A stretch of 64,000 nucleotides of DNA from Hyphomonas sp. CY54-11-8 (GTDB lineage: Bacteria > Pseudomonadota > Alphaproteobacteria > Caulobacterales > Hyphomonadaceae). Shown in pieces: positions 54,754-63,662 of the stretch. The stretch covers positions 124,001-188,000 of the forward strand of contig NZ_AWFD01000033.1 in NCBI RefSeq assembly GCF_000682735.1, read 5' to 3'. The position numbers were made by a program, and so were the translations under genes. The notes under the pieces were generated by a model, which searched no databases, was not told where the DNA came from, and worked only from the letters and a program-made list of their open reading frames with translations. Numbering within the stretch: position 1 is the stretch's first letter; every line of letters begins with the position of its first letter.

Positions 54754-56658
54754 GTGATCATGATGGGTCCACGAAAAATGAATGCCACCAGGCTGATGCT
54801 CCTGGCGCCGCTGATGAGACTTGTCCTGTTGTCCGCGGCAGGGTTGGTCATGTTCCTGGGAATGGTTCTGGTCGCCCTGCAACCTGCGACCGGCTGGAGC
54901 TGGTCGCCGGAGCATTGGCGTCCGCTTGACGAGACGCATCCCGCAATCTGGGCATCGCTTTTCACGGGGCTTCTGGCCTGGCTTATCTCGTCCTGGGTCT
55001 GGGCACTGAAGCCAGGTCATATTCCAGCAATGCTGTTCGCGGCCAGTGGTTTCGCGACTCTGGCTTTCTGCTTTTCATCCTTCGCCCCATGGATTGCGGT
55101 TCCGATGAATGAAGAAACGGTCGCATGGATCTGGGCCGTGAACATACTGGGGGCGTCTGCCTTCGGTATCATCATGACCTGCCTTTTCCTGATCTACCCT
55201 TCCCGCCTGCCCAACTGGAAGTGGCTGAGCGTTCTGACCGTCTTCGGATTTGGTAGCTGGACCTTGCTGCGCACCTTTGGCCTCTTTCAGGACTTCGCGG
55301 AAGTCCAGCGCATCACGACATTTGAAATGCTGGCCATCGTCATAGCTGTGATCTGGCAATTCCGGTCATCCGCCAGCGACCCGCGCCGGCGCGCGATTGC
55401 AGCATGGCTCGGTGCATCGACCCTGCTCGGCGCAGGCGCTTTCATCGCGACGGTGGCAGCACCGATAACACTCGGCTTCAGCGCGTTCATTCTGGAAAAT
55501 TACGCGTTCAGTTTCTTTCTTGTCATCTATATCGGCCTTGCGATCGGGCTGATGCGCTACCGTTTGTTCGACCTTGGGTCATGGGCCTACCGGTTGGTAT
55601 TTTACGCGTCAGCTTCAATCGCTTTGATCCTTCTGGATATCGTATTGGTCAGTATTCTGGCCCTCGACCCCGGACAGGCACTCGGAATCTCGCTGCTGCT
55701 CATCGCCATTGCATACCTGCCGGTGCGCGATTTCCTTTGGCGGAGGATTGTTCAGCGGCGCCGCGCCACTGACGATGACCTGTTTCACCTCGTTCTGGAT
55801 ACTGCTTTCAGACCGACTGAACAGGAACGGGCCGCCGGGTGGAAAACATTGCTCCAGGATCACTTCCATCCCCTTGAACTGGCCGAAGCGGAAGTTGCGG
55901 TCGCTGAACCCGGAATCGGGCGCGAAGGTATCAGCCTGAGCGTGCCCGGTGTCGCGGGTGTTCCGTCTCTTCAGCTCATGCACGCAAATCATGGCAGGGC
56001 GCTGTTTACACCGCGCGATGCAGGTGTCGTGATGCATCTGGTCCGCCTGATGGAGCAGGCGGAGACCAGCCGGTCAGCCTATGACCGGGGTGTCTCTGAA
56101 GAGAGATTGCGGATCGCACGGGATATTCATGACAATATCGGAGCCCAGCTCATGCGGGCCTTGCACTCCGCCATGCCCGACCGGAAGGATGCCATGATCC
56201 GTGATACGCTGGCGGACTTGCGCGATGTCATCAACAACGCCCAGAGCCCGGTTCTGCCGCTGGACGAAGTCCTTGCAGACCTTCGTGCCGAGACAGCCGA
56301 ACGCCTCGAACCCCACGGTGTATCTCTCCGCTGGAGCCTGCAGGCCGAGGCCGGCATCCGGCTGGTACCCTCTACCATCCATACGTTCCGTTCGCTGGTC
56401 CGCGAGGCCGCAAGCAATACGATCAAGCATGCCGGTGCGAAACGCCTGGACGTCCACCTTCGGGTTACACCTCACAAGGTCGAGGTCGCGATAGAAGATG
56501 ACGGATCGGGCGTTGACCTGGCAACGGCCCGGCTCGGCCAGGGACTTGCCAATATGAAGGCCCGTGTCGAGGGCATGGGCGGCGAGTTTACACTCGCCCA
56601 AGGAACAAGCGGGGCAAGGCTCCTGGCAGAATTTCCCCATGAGGTCGCCGGACCATGA
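54754..56658 (+). CDS. NarL-system membrane histidine kinase
   Basis: A 634-residue kinase. Some eight hydrophobic segments occupy residues about 15-330, with no periplasmic sensor domain apparent. A linker precedes a HisKA_3 dimer domain with the phosphoacceptor His459 in RIARDIHDNIGAQL. The ATPase domain has EAASNTIKHAGA (N box), EDDGSG and GQGLANMKARVEGMGG. The stimulus is unknown, probably membrane-borne. GTG 54754 is used; ATG 54760 or 54763 are alternatives. It overlaps the response-regulator gene by ATGA. Confidence 0.9.
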   Translation: MIMMGPRKMNATRLMLLAPLMRLVLLSAAGLVMFLGMVLVALQPATGWSWSPEHWRPLDETHPAIWASLFTGLLAWLISSWVWALKPGHIPAMLFAASGFATLAFCFSSFAPWIAVPMNEETVAWIWAVNILGASAFGIIMTCLFLIYPSRLPNWKWLSVLTVFGFGSWTLLRTFGLFQDFAEVQRITTFEMLAIVIAVIWQFRSSASDPRRRAIAAWLGASTLLGAGAFIATVAAPITLGFSAFILENYAFSFFLVIYIGLAIGLMRYRLFDLGSWAYRLVFYASASIALILLDIVLVSILALDPGQALGISLLLIAIAYLPVRDFLWRRIVQRRRATDDDLFHLVLDTAFRPTEQERAAGWKTLLQDHFHPLELAEAEVAVAEPGIGREGISLSVPGVAGVPSLQLMHANHGRALFTPRDAGVVMHLVRLMEQAETSRSAYDRGVSEERLRIARDIHDNIGAQLMRALHSAMPDRKDAMIRDTLADLRDVINNAQSPVLPLDEVLADLRAETAERLEPHGVSLRWSLQAEAGIRLVPSTIHTFRSLVREAASNTIKHAGAKRLDVHLRVTPHKVEVAIEDDGSGVDLATARLGQGLANMKARVEGMGGEFTLAQGTSGARLLAEFPHEVAGP

Positions 56659-57293
56659 AATCCATCCTGATTGTTGAAGACATCGCAGAAACCCGCGCCT
56701 GGCTGCGCGAAGCGGCCGAAGCGGCCTTTCCGGGGAACGAAATCCGCGAAGCTGCAAATGTCCGCGAAGCCGTCTATGCCATAAAGGGACATGATTTCGA
56801 CATTGCGATCGTCGACCTTGGCCTGCCGGATGGTTCCGGTACTGACATAATCTCCGCCCTCTCCGCCTCCCGCCCGGAAACAACCGTGGTGGTCGCGACC
56901 GTGATGGGAGATGATGCGTCCGTTATTGCCGCTTTGTCACAGGGCGCGCAGGGATACCTTCTGAAGGACTCGCCTATAGACGTTTTCGTCCGCCAGCTGA
57001 CTTTGATCGAACAGGGCCTTCCTGCGCTGTCGCCGTCGATTGCCCGGCGTATCGTAGAACACTTCCGCAAAACGGCTGTTGCGCAGGACAATCGCAGCGA
57101 CCTCACCCCGAGGGAACGCGATGTGCTCGGCCTGATCGGCCGGGGCTTGAGAAATGCCGATGCCGCCCTCGCTCTGGGGCTGAGCGAGAGCACGGTGGCG
57201 AGCCACATCAAATCGATCTACGCCAAGCTCGGCATTTCCAGCCGTGCAGAAGCCGCCCTTCAAGCTGCGCGGCTCGGCCTGACGCAATCCTGA
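56655..57293 (+). CDS. NarL-family response regulator
   Basis: A 212-residue regulator. The receiver (1-120) carries the acidic pair Glu8/Asp9, phosphoacceptor Asp54 in IVDLGLPDG, and Lys in LLKDSP. The C-terminal LuxR-type helix-turn-helix is LTPRERDVLGLIGRGLRNAD, then SESTVASHIKSIYAKLG. It is co-translated with its kinase. Candidate binding sites are the CCTG-NN-CAGG palindromes at 54624 and 58750. Confidence 0.93.
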   Translation: MKSILIVEDIAETRAWLREAAEAAFPGNEIREAANVREAVYAIKGHDFDIAIVDLGLPDGSGTDIISALSASRPETTVVVATVMGDDASVIAALSQGAQGYLLKDSPIDVFVRQLTLIEQGLPALSPSIARRIVEHFRKTAVAQDNRSDLTPRERDVLGLIGRGLRNADAALALGLSESTVASHIKSIYAKLGISSRAEAALQAARLGLTQS

Positions 57294-57323
57294 TCTGAAA
57301 TGCCGTGCAATTCCCTCGAATAA

Positions 57324-57355
57324 ATGACCGGCAGGATGGTCCTCCTGCCGGTCAT
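57324..57355. terminator. Bidirectional hairpin between response regulator and Sel1 gene
   Basis: A 13-base perfect stem, ATGACCGGCAGGA (57324-57336) and its complement (57343-57355), with a 6-base loop, between convergent genes. The T-run is short (TCTCTT). Confidence 0.7.
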
Positions 57356-57396
57356 CTCTTCAAGATGCTGAGGCCGGATGAGCGGACAGGCCAACC

Positions 57397-58689
57397 CTAC
57401 TGGCAGACTGATGCGCTCTGATTGCTGCCTTTCATAGTGCAATGCGCCCAGCGGTATTTTTCGCGGGTTTCGGCCGAAATCTGCGTAGCGCTCTTCATGG
57501 GGGCCGGCTTGAAGGACGAACTTCCACTGGAATAGCTTGGGGCGCTCGTTCCATAGAGTTGCTTCCAACGCGCATCCGCCATACCAGGCGCATTCGTGCC
57601 GGTGCCGAATGTGCCTTCGAGTCCGGTTCCACGCGCGGATAGTTCTGCATCGGCTGCCGCCCGTACAGGACCGGACGGGAACCAGAGTGCAGCGGCGTAC
57701 AGGTCGTTTGTGGAAATCTCGCTCATGCGGCCCGCAGAGCTCGTCGCAAGGATGGCTTTTTGAGCAAGCTCTTTGGAGCCTGCTGAGTTGATCGCAGCAC
57801 GGACGGCATCACCGTACCGGCCCTGGGAAAGGGGCGTATCGACCATCTGCCGGAATGCAGCCATTTTCGCTTCGTACTCGGCCATATCGCGGTTGTAGGT
57901 TTCCCAATCCGTTGCGGTCTGGCAGGCGTCGGCATGACCGAAATCACAGGCGCGCCGCATGTAGAGCGCGCCCAGTTCATATTCTTCAATGCTGAGATAG
58001 ACGCCGCCGACATTACGGCAATCCGCACCGCTTTTCTGCTCGTCGCAGCGGATCATGGTATAGGTGAGGCCCTTTTCCGCATTAAAGGTGGGAGCATCCG
58101 GGTTGGCATAGAGGCGGGCAGCAACGTCGCATCCCATTACGTCATGGTATCGGTTGCAGGCTTCTTCCGCGAACCAGCCCGCCGTCGGCATGTCGATCAG
58201 GCTTGGATACTGGCCTTTCTTGCCATCCCAGGACCAGTCCAGCCCCCAATAACAGGGGTTCTCGACACCCGCCGTGCAGCCGGCCTTGGCTGTCTCGACA
58301 GCCTTGCCAAGGTCAAGGGCTGGAGACGTATCGCTGATCCGATGGCCGATGGCCCGGCTGCAACCATCGGCATGTCCCATACCGCAGGCGCGTTCCATGT
58401 ATTCAACACCCGTCAGGACATCCTTTTCGAGATTGCCTTCTCCGAGACTCACCAGGATACCGCTGGTCGAGCAGCCATCGGGCACGCCCATGTCGCATGA
58501 CTTCAGGAAATACGTCACGGCTTTCTGCTTGTCTTCTGCGACGCCGGCCCCCTGGGCATATTCCGCGCCGGTGTAGAAGCATGCTTCCGCGTCTCCGGCA
58601 TTGCAGGCGCTCTCCGACGCAGACCCCTGCGCCATCGCGGCAAATGAAATCCCGGCTGACAAGCCAAGGACAACCAATCCTCTCAACAT
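57397..58689 (-). CDS. Secreted Sel1-like repeat protein
   Basis: A 430-residue protein with a signal peptide ending AMAQ (about residue 21) and Cys-rich Sel1-type repeats over residues about 28-250, such as DAEACFYTGAEYAQGAGVAED and a repeated ACGMGHADGC/ACDFGHADAC. Each repeat has a Cys pair that probably forms a disulfide in the periplasm. The last 150 residues are Ser/Ala-rich with no known domain. Such proteins act as scaffolds or beta-lactamase-like HcpA relatives. GGAG precedes ATG 58689. The double palindrome at 58750-58776 lies 61 bases upstream. Confidence 0.82.
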   Translation of the reverse strand: MLRGLVVLGLSAGISFAAMAQGSASESACNAGDAEACFYTGAEYAQGAGVAEDKQKAVTYFLKSCDMGVPDGCSTSGILVSLGEGNLEKDVLTGVEYMERACGMGHADGCSRAIGHRISDTSPALDLGKAVETAKAGCTAGVENPCYWGLDWSWDGKKGQYPSLIDMPTAGWFAEEACNRYHDVMGCDVAARLYANPDAPTFNAEKGLTYTMIRCDEQKSGADCRNVGGVYLSIEEYELGALYMRRACDFGHADACQTATDWETYNRDMAEYEAKMAAFRQMVDTPLSQGRYGDAVRAAINSAGSKELAQKAILATSSAGRMSEISTNDLYAAALWFPSGPVRAAADAELSARGTGLEGTFGTGTNAPGMADARWKQLYGTSAPSYSSGSSSFKPAPMKSATQISAETREKYRWAHCTMKGSNQSASVCQ

Positions 58690-58749
58690 GCGAATCTCCA
58701 ATACGCTGACGACGGGCGGTTATCGCATGCGGTTTTCTACCTGCCCCTC

Positions 58750-58776
58750 CCCTGTTCAGGTGAGCCCTGAACAGGG
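58750..58776. promoter_or_regulatory. Double CCTG-NN-CAGG palindrome before the Sel1 gene
   Basis: CCCTGTTCAGG (58750-58760) and CCTGAACAGGG (58766-58776), reverse complements separated by 5 bases. They form a hairpin-capable repeat but have no T-run, so a protein site is likelier than a terminator. The same decamer is at 54624. Confidence 0.55.
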
Positions 58777-58807
58777 CAGATCATGACCTAGTGGAAAAAA
58801 CTGCTTT

Positions 58808-59896
58808 CTAGGCGGCACTGCCGGCCCGGCCGCCGGAGACGTCCTCATCCGGCTCGCAAAGGACCTTGTTCCGCCCGCCCGCCTTCGCATTGAAGAGGCA
58901 GGTATCGGCGCGGCGGAACAAGGTGCCGGCAGCTTCGCCCGGCCTGTATTGCGCCACCCCGACAGACAGGGTTACGGTCCCGATGATGTCGCCGCTCTTG
59001 CGTATGCGCAGAGGCCGCCGCCCGATGTCCTGCACGAGTTGCCTGGCATGACCAGACGCAGCCCCTGCCTTTGTTCCCGGCATGACCAGGACAAACTCCT
59101 CCCCGCCATACCGGACGGCCAGCCAGCCCGGACGAACCGCGCTCTTCAGCTTTGCCGCGACATAGCGGATGACAAGGTCTCCGACATCATGCCCCCAGCG
59201 GTCGTTCACACGCTTGAAATGGTCGATGTCGCAGACCAGCAGGCTAAGATCCGTTCCGCCCGTGCACGCCTCGGCGATGAAACCCGGCAGTTTCGCGTCC
59301 AGCATCCGCCGGTTCGCAAGCCCGGTCAGACCGTCCGTCAAAGCCTCTGTTCTCGCAGCTTCCAGTTCGGCCGTGAGGCGCTCCACATGATCTAGGGAAC
59401 GATTGAGGGAAATCGCAAGCTCGGCGTTATTCTGCGCGATCGTATGGGTTTTGGAGGCAATTTCTGTCAGCATCTCTTCGAAATCGCTCACGCTTCGCGT
59501 CGACCTGACCTTCTCGATCGATTTTCGAAGGCTATCCGCATAAGTCGCAGTCTCGGCCCCGGTCTTGCGAATGCTGGAAGAAACCTCCGTCAGCTCAGCC
59601 GCGAAGGCTTCGCTGGCATCGACCACCCGCATCGAAAGCCTTGAATCGGTGAAGTACTTGTCGAAAAGCTCCGCATTCACCTCTTCCGTGAAGGCTCGCC
59701 CATCGGAGATGAGCGCATCGATCTCCCGGCGGAGATCCGGATGCGCTTGTGCGACATAGGTCGCCCAGATTTCATAATTCTCCGGATGGGTCGGAATGTC
59801 GAAACGAGCCAGCGCCTCTATTGTCTCTCGCGCGATGGAGAGTCCGCGAGCCCCTTGATATATCTTGAGCCGGTCATCCATCTTCTGGTGATTCAC
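58808..59896 (-). CDS. Diguanylate cyclase (GGDEF)
   Basis: A 362-residue soluble protein. Residues about 10-85 form the N-terminal helical domain seen in many alphaproteobacterial cyclases (IETLARFDIPTHPENYEIW-type). A coiled coil (about 110-185) leads into the GGDEF domain with DGLTGLANRRMLD, CDIDHFKRVNDRWGHDVGD and active-site GGEEF. The product-inhibition motif RxxD is lost (RPGW), so feedback control is probably weak. The start is GTG 59896 or ATG 59881. The membrane-free architecture leaves the input unknown. Confidence 0.92.
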   Translation of the reverse strand: MNHQKMDDRLKIYQGARGLSIARETIEALARFDIPTHPENYEIWATYVAQAHPDLRREIDALISDGRAFTEEVNAELFDKYFTDSRLSMRVVDASEAFAAELTEVSSSIRKTGAETATYADSLRKSIEKVRSTRSVSDFEEMLTEIASKTHTIAQNNAELAISLNRSLDHVERLTAELEAARTEALTDGLTGLANRRMLDAKLPGFIAEACTGGTDLSLLVCDIDHFKRVNDRWGHDVGDLVIRYVAAKLKSAVRPGWLAVRYGGEEFVLVMPGTKAGAASGHARQLVQDIGRRPLRIRKSGDIIGTVTLSVGVAQYRPGEAAGTLFRRADTCLFNAKAGGRNKVLCEPDEDVSGGRAGSAA

Positions 59897-60189
59897 CGCC
59901 TGAGCCAGTCTGCACGAATACGCGTGGGCCGCCGGCGCCTTTCCGGAAGGGAAAGCTCAGCCATAAGACAAACGACCGACGGGAATTCGATCCTGCTTAT
60001 CTTCTCGAAAGGTGCTGGAGCGAAATCAACTCCAAACTTGACGTTCAATTCCGGCGGCCTTTTGGCAGTCAAACCCTTACCTGCATCGGGCCTGAAAGAT
60101 ATGATTCAGAAGTCGGCCCGGGATCGGGACGCAGTTGAACTATGAAGCCTGCGGACGATTTTCGGCTTTGGGTAGGGGGGTAAGCAACT

Positions 60190-60834
60190 GTGGATTTAGG
60201 CCATCGGGACGTGGCAAACTCGCTCGGCCGGGAAATCGGCGTAGATGTGTTCACCGCGGAATATGATCTGCTCACGCTGCTCCACGAAGCGGGCGAAGCA
60301 TCCTTCAACGATCTTTATTTCCATCTCGAAATGTCGGGCTCGACCATTGGCAGAAAGCTTGCCAGGCTCCGGGACAAGGGACTGATCATCTCCCGCCTCA
60401 ACGAGGCAGACCTTCGCCGGCGGAAGTTCGACCTTTCGAACGGGGTCCGGAGTATTCTGGACACCGAACTCGCCTTCTTCAGCTCGTGGGAGCATGCCGG
60501 GGCCGAGCCGAGGGACAAGCTTTCAAACATGGTTGCGAACCTGAAGCAAAACCTGGGCGTCGAAGTCCTGGGACAGGACTACAAGCTGATCATCGGTTGC
60601 TACAGCCAGGATGGGCCGGGCGCCTCGGCCCTTCTCGATTTTGCAGACATGTCGCAAGGGAGCTTCTATGCCAAGCTCAGGCAGCTGCAGGAGAACGGAC
60701 TGGTCTCCTCCGTCAGGGAGACAGAGGATCAACGAAAATCACGGATATACCTGGCTGACTATGTCGTCGGGGCAGTTGCGGACGCGCACAGTGAACTGCA
60801 CAAATGGGCGTCGAAGTCTCTGCCGTCGACCTGA
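60190..60834 (+). CDS. Regulator with two tandem winged-helix (MarR-like) domains
   Basis: A 214-residue cytoplasmic protein made of two similar halves. Half one (about residues 22-100) has EYDLLTLLHEAGEASFNDLY, STIGRKLARLRDKGLI and RRKFDLSNG. Half two (about 125-210) has DYKLIIGCYSQDGPGASALL, GSFYAKLRQLQENGLV and QRKSRIYLAD. Each half looks like a complete MarR-type helix-turn-helix with wing. No ligand domain is present. The start is GTG 60190 after a G-rich AGGGGGG. The targets are not known. Confidence 0.75.
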   Translation: MDLGHRDVANSLGREIGVDVFTAEYDLLTLLHEAGEASFNDLYFHLEMSGSTIGRKLARLRDKGLIISRLNEADLRRRKFDLSNGVRSILDTELAFFSSWEHAGAEPRDKLSNMVANLKQNLGVEVLGQDYKLIIGCYSQDGPGASALLDFADMSQGSFYAKLRQLQENGLVSSVRETEDQRKSRIYLADYVVGAVADAHSELHKWASKSLPST

Positions 60835-61265
60835 AATAACTAGCTGGTCGAACGTCTTCGTCTCACATGGCATGTCGCCCTCCGTACGCCGACCAACAGC
60901 AGAAGGCAGCGTCAGACAAAGCCCCCTGATCGACAGTTACGACAGCACGGCATCAAATCATCCGGAACTGCGCCTTGAAGGATTCGTCCATCGGGTATTT
61001 CGGCACTGCGTCTTCTATCGAATTGAGCAAGTTAATCCCAGCAGCAATCATTCATGCTCCTGCACAGACAAAGGCAATTATCCCACGGTTTCAGCGTTTT
61101 TGTATTTGCGGGATAGTTGGTCAAAATTCTACATTTCGATAGTCTTGTTTGCGCCGTTCCGAAGAAGCTGAACATTCCGGACCTTGCTCTGTACAGAACG
61201 AAAGTATGGCTGGTCCTGCCGCCGCCTCCGCTTGTCGATGGTCACGATCGTATGACGGCGAATGC
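60835..61265. other. Intergenic region with AT-rich stretch
   Basis: About 430 bases without a supported gene. An AT-rich segment near 61,095-61,150 (GTATTTGCGGGATAG and neighbours) may hold a promoter for a transcript ending at the 61391 terminator. Confidence 0.4.
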
Positions 61266-61391
61266 ATGGAACAGGAATCATCTCTGTTCAGTATGCAACG
61301 GACAAATGCGGTTGCAGTCCGTCATCATTCATGCGAGGACACAGCCGCCTGCCCCCACTGTCCCCACATGAAGGGCTCAGGCCACCAATGA
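61266..61391 (+). CDS. Possible small Cys/His-rich protein
   Basis: A 41-codon frame ending exactly at a strong terminator. It encodes a His-His-Ser-Cys, then ACPHCPHMK close to its C terminus, a spacing that could bind a metal. The ribosome site is poor and no family is recognised; the transcript may instead be a non-coding RNA. Confidence 0.3.
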   Translation: MEQESSLFSMQRTNAVAVRHHSCEDTAACPHCPHMKGSGHQ

Positions 61392-61432
61392 AGCCGTCCG
61401 GCGATTCCCGACCCAGCCGGGCGGCTTTTTTT
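61391..61432 (+). terminator. Strong intrinsic terminator
   Basis: AAGCCGTCCGGC (61391-61402) pairs with GCCGGGCGGCTT (61416-61427) with one G-T pair, followed by a run of T. It terminates plus-strand transcription from the region to the left. Confidence 0.85.
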
Positions 61433-61499
61433 CGCACTTGCAACATGCTGCTCCTTTGCCTGACAATCCGCAGGCGCAATACTTGCACGATTTCCCAAC

Positions 61500-62432
61500 C
61501 TATAGTTCGCGAACGGATATACCTGCCGTTGCAGCAAGGCCCGATATACGACGGACGTCCTCATCTGCCGGCAACAGCCATGCGACTTGCCTGACTCCTG
61601 ACCTGCTGGCAAGGCCGATGGTTTCATCGTTTGCGGCCAGGGCAATCCGCTCTGCATCCTTCCGGATGAGATCCGTCCAGTCCCGTTCGATATGGGCAGG
61701 GATAATGGCGAGGTCACATGTCTGCAGGAACCGGAATGTCCGGAGTGAAATGTCATCCGGCACGCGGCCTTCCAGGCACACCAGGCCCCATTCCGGATCG
61801 CTTGTGCCTGGCGCAGGGATAATACGCGAGACAGCCCAATCAGCCCAGCTCTCACCCGCTTCCGGCTCACAGCCAGACAGGATGTCTCTCGAAATCATCT
61901 CCCAGGCACGCCGCCGCCCATTCGCATCAGGGATCCTGTCATTCAGCTTCCGCCGGACCCCGCCCGCTTCACGCATGAATGCAGCAAGACCTTGCGGCAG
62001 GCTGCGCTCGAAACGGGCGCGCAAATCCCGCGCAAGAACCGGCGCGGCGCCGCCGCTGGTGAAACCGGCAACAAAACTCCCGCGCTCGATCAGGGACGGA
62101 AACATGAAATCGCTTTCAGCCGGATCATCGACCACATTCAGGGCAATGTGATGGTAGCGGACAAGGGCAATTGCCAATGCCCGCTTTTCGGGGTCTTCCT
62201 CTGCCACAATGGCGAACTGGGCGTCCGGCAGGAAAGCTGCGGCAATCTCCGGGTCCACACATCTCAAATTTGGACATTCCAGGCTTACAAGGTCCCCTGG
62301 CATCGCGCCAACCAGGTAGAGTTCAGCGGGGCTGCGGGCGAGGAGCCTTATCTTGCGGGCCGCCATGCCGCCACTTCCGAAAATTACCACGCGGGCCTTC
62401 GACATATCGAAAAAAGCCGGAAAAAAATCCAT
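61500..62432 (-). CDS. Siroheme synthase: precorrin-2 dehydrogenase with degenerate methyltransferase tail
   Basis: A 310-residue protein. Residues 1-210 are the CysG-A/Met8p unit: MDFFPAFFDMSKARVVIFGS, the NAD loop GSGGMAARK, FAIVAEE, NVVDDPAESDFMFPSL and SGGAAPVLARDLR. It oxidises precorrin-2 and inserts iron to make siroheme. The last about 90 residues (WGLVCLEGRVPDDISLRTFR) look like a shortened, altered uroporphyrinogen methyltransferase domain, missing most of its active-site sequence. ATG 62432 starts the conserved part. It sits with moaA and mobA, suggesting assimilatory nitrate or sulfite metabolism. Confidence 0.88.
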   Translation of the reverse strand: MDFFPAFFDMSKARVVIFGSGGMAARKIRLLARSPAELYLVGAMPGDLVSLECPNLRCVDPEIAAAFLPDAQFAIVAEEDPEKRALAIALVRYHHIALNVVDDPAESDFMFPSLIERGSFVAGFTSGGAAPVLARDLRARFERSLPQGLAAFMREAGGVRRKLNDRIPDANGRRRAWEMISRDILSGCEPEAGESWADWAVSRIIPAPGTSDPEWGLVCLEGRVPDDISLRTFRFLQTCDLAIIPAHIERDWTDLIRKDAERIALAANDETIGLASRSGVRQVAWLLPADEDVRRISGLAATAGISVREL

Positions 62433-62562
62433 CAATCTATTCCCCCGCACCTTTTGCCATCTGCCGCAATCGTCTCCTCGTCCGACCTGAATGCATACGG
62501 ATCAACTGTTCCATGCGGGAAGACCTTGCGCGGCAACGGCGGTATTCCCCTTCGCTGGCACA

Positions 62563-63603
62563 TCACCCTCCGGTGACGGACATGGTCCGGCGTGTGGCAG
62601 CGGTCTCGAGCGAACCGGCATCGAATGTGTGGCCCTTCGGCTTCAGGCCCAACGCGCCATCGAGAGTCTCATCAACGGCGTTATCGCCCTGGCTCCGGAG
62701 CGCGGCCTTCAGGTCGGCGCCGCCTTCATGGCCAAGGCAGGTATACAGCATGCCCGTACAGGTCACGCGGACCCGGTTGCAATCCTCACAGAAATTATGG
62801 GAGAGCGGCGAGATGAATCCGAGCCGCCCGCCCGTCTCCCGGATACGGACATAGCGCGAAGGCCCGCCCGTATTGTCGGTAAGCGGATCGAGCTTCCAGA
62901 CCTGTTCCAGGTCCGCCCTGACCTCACTCAGCGGGAGAAAGGCATCGGTCCGGCCAGCAATACCTTCACCGAGCGGCATGGTTTCGATCAGGCTGATATC
63001 CATGCCGCGGCGATGAGCCCATGTGATGAGGTCCGGCAGCTCTGCCTGGTTCTCGCCTTTCAGCGCAACCGCATTGATCTTGACGCGGAGACCCGCGTCG
63101 AGGGCTGCACTGATGCCATCAAGCACTTCAGGCAACACGTCCCGCCGGGCAATGCGCGCATAGGTTTCCCGGTCGAGCGTATCGAGCGAGACATTGATCC
63201 GCCGGATGCCCATACCGGCCAGCGCGCTTGCATGCCGGGCAAGTTGGGTGCCATTCGTGGTCAGGGTCAGCTCATTCAATTTGCCTGGCAGAATACGCCG
63301 CGACACATCTTCCAGGAAACCCATGACATCCTGCCGGACCAGGGGTTCGCCGCCCGTGATCCGGAGCTTCGTGACACCGCGGGCAATGAATAGGTCCACC
63401 AGCCGGAGCAGTTCATGATAGTCGAGCAAGTCAGCCTTCGGCAGGAAGGTCTGGCGCTCCTGCATGCAATAGGTGCAGCGCAGGTCGCACCGGTCCGTCA
63501 CGGAAAGACGCAGATAGGTGACCCGCCGCCCCAGGGAATCGACCAGGTCCTTGTTGGAGGACTGGCGGGCTCCCGGAAGCGTGTTCAACAAGGTGGTTTT
63601 CAT
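62563..63603 (-). CDS. moaA: GTP 3',8-cyclase MoaA
   Basis: A 346-residue radical-SAM enzyme of molybdenum cofactor synthesis. The N-terminal SAM cluster is CDLRCTYC (about residues 39-46), ITGGEPLVR follows, and the C-terminal cluster is CEDCNRVRVTCTGMLYTC. The essential C-terminal Gly-Gly is present (SVTGG). It turns GTP into 3',8-cyclo-GTP, which MoaC converts to cPMP. The stop lies 129 bases from the siroheme gene on the same strand. Confidence 0.96.
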   Translation of the reverse strand: MKTTLLNTLPGARQSSNKDLVDSLGRRVTYLRLSVTDRCDLRCTYCMQERQTFLPKADLLDYHELLRLVDLFIARGVTKLRITGGEPLVRQDVMGFLEDVSRRILPGKLNELTLTTNGTQLARHASALAGMGIRRINVSLDTLDRETYARIARRDVLPEVLDGISAALDAGLRVKINAVALKGENQAELPDLITWAHRRGMDISLIETMPLGEGIAGRTDAFLPLSEVRADLEQVWKLDPLTDNTGGPSRYVRIRETGGRLGFISPLSHNFCEDCNRVRVTCTGMLYTCLGHEGGADLKAALRSQGDNAVDETLDGALGLKPKGHTFDAGSLETAATRRTMSVTGG

Positions 63604-63662
63604 GACATGAGCCTAGCGCGTTCCAGCCAGGCCGCGAACCGGAAGCGCCTCCCTCCCGGACA

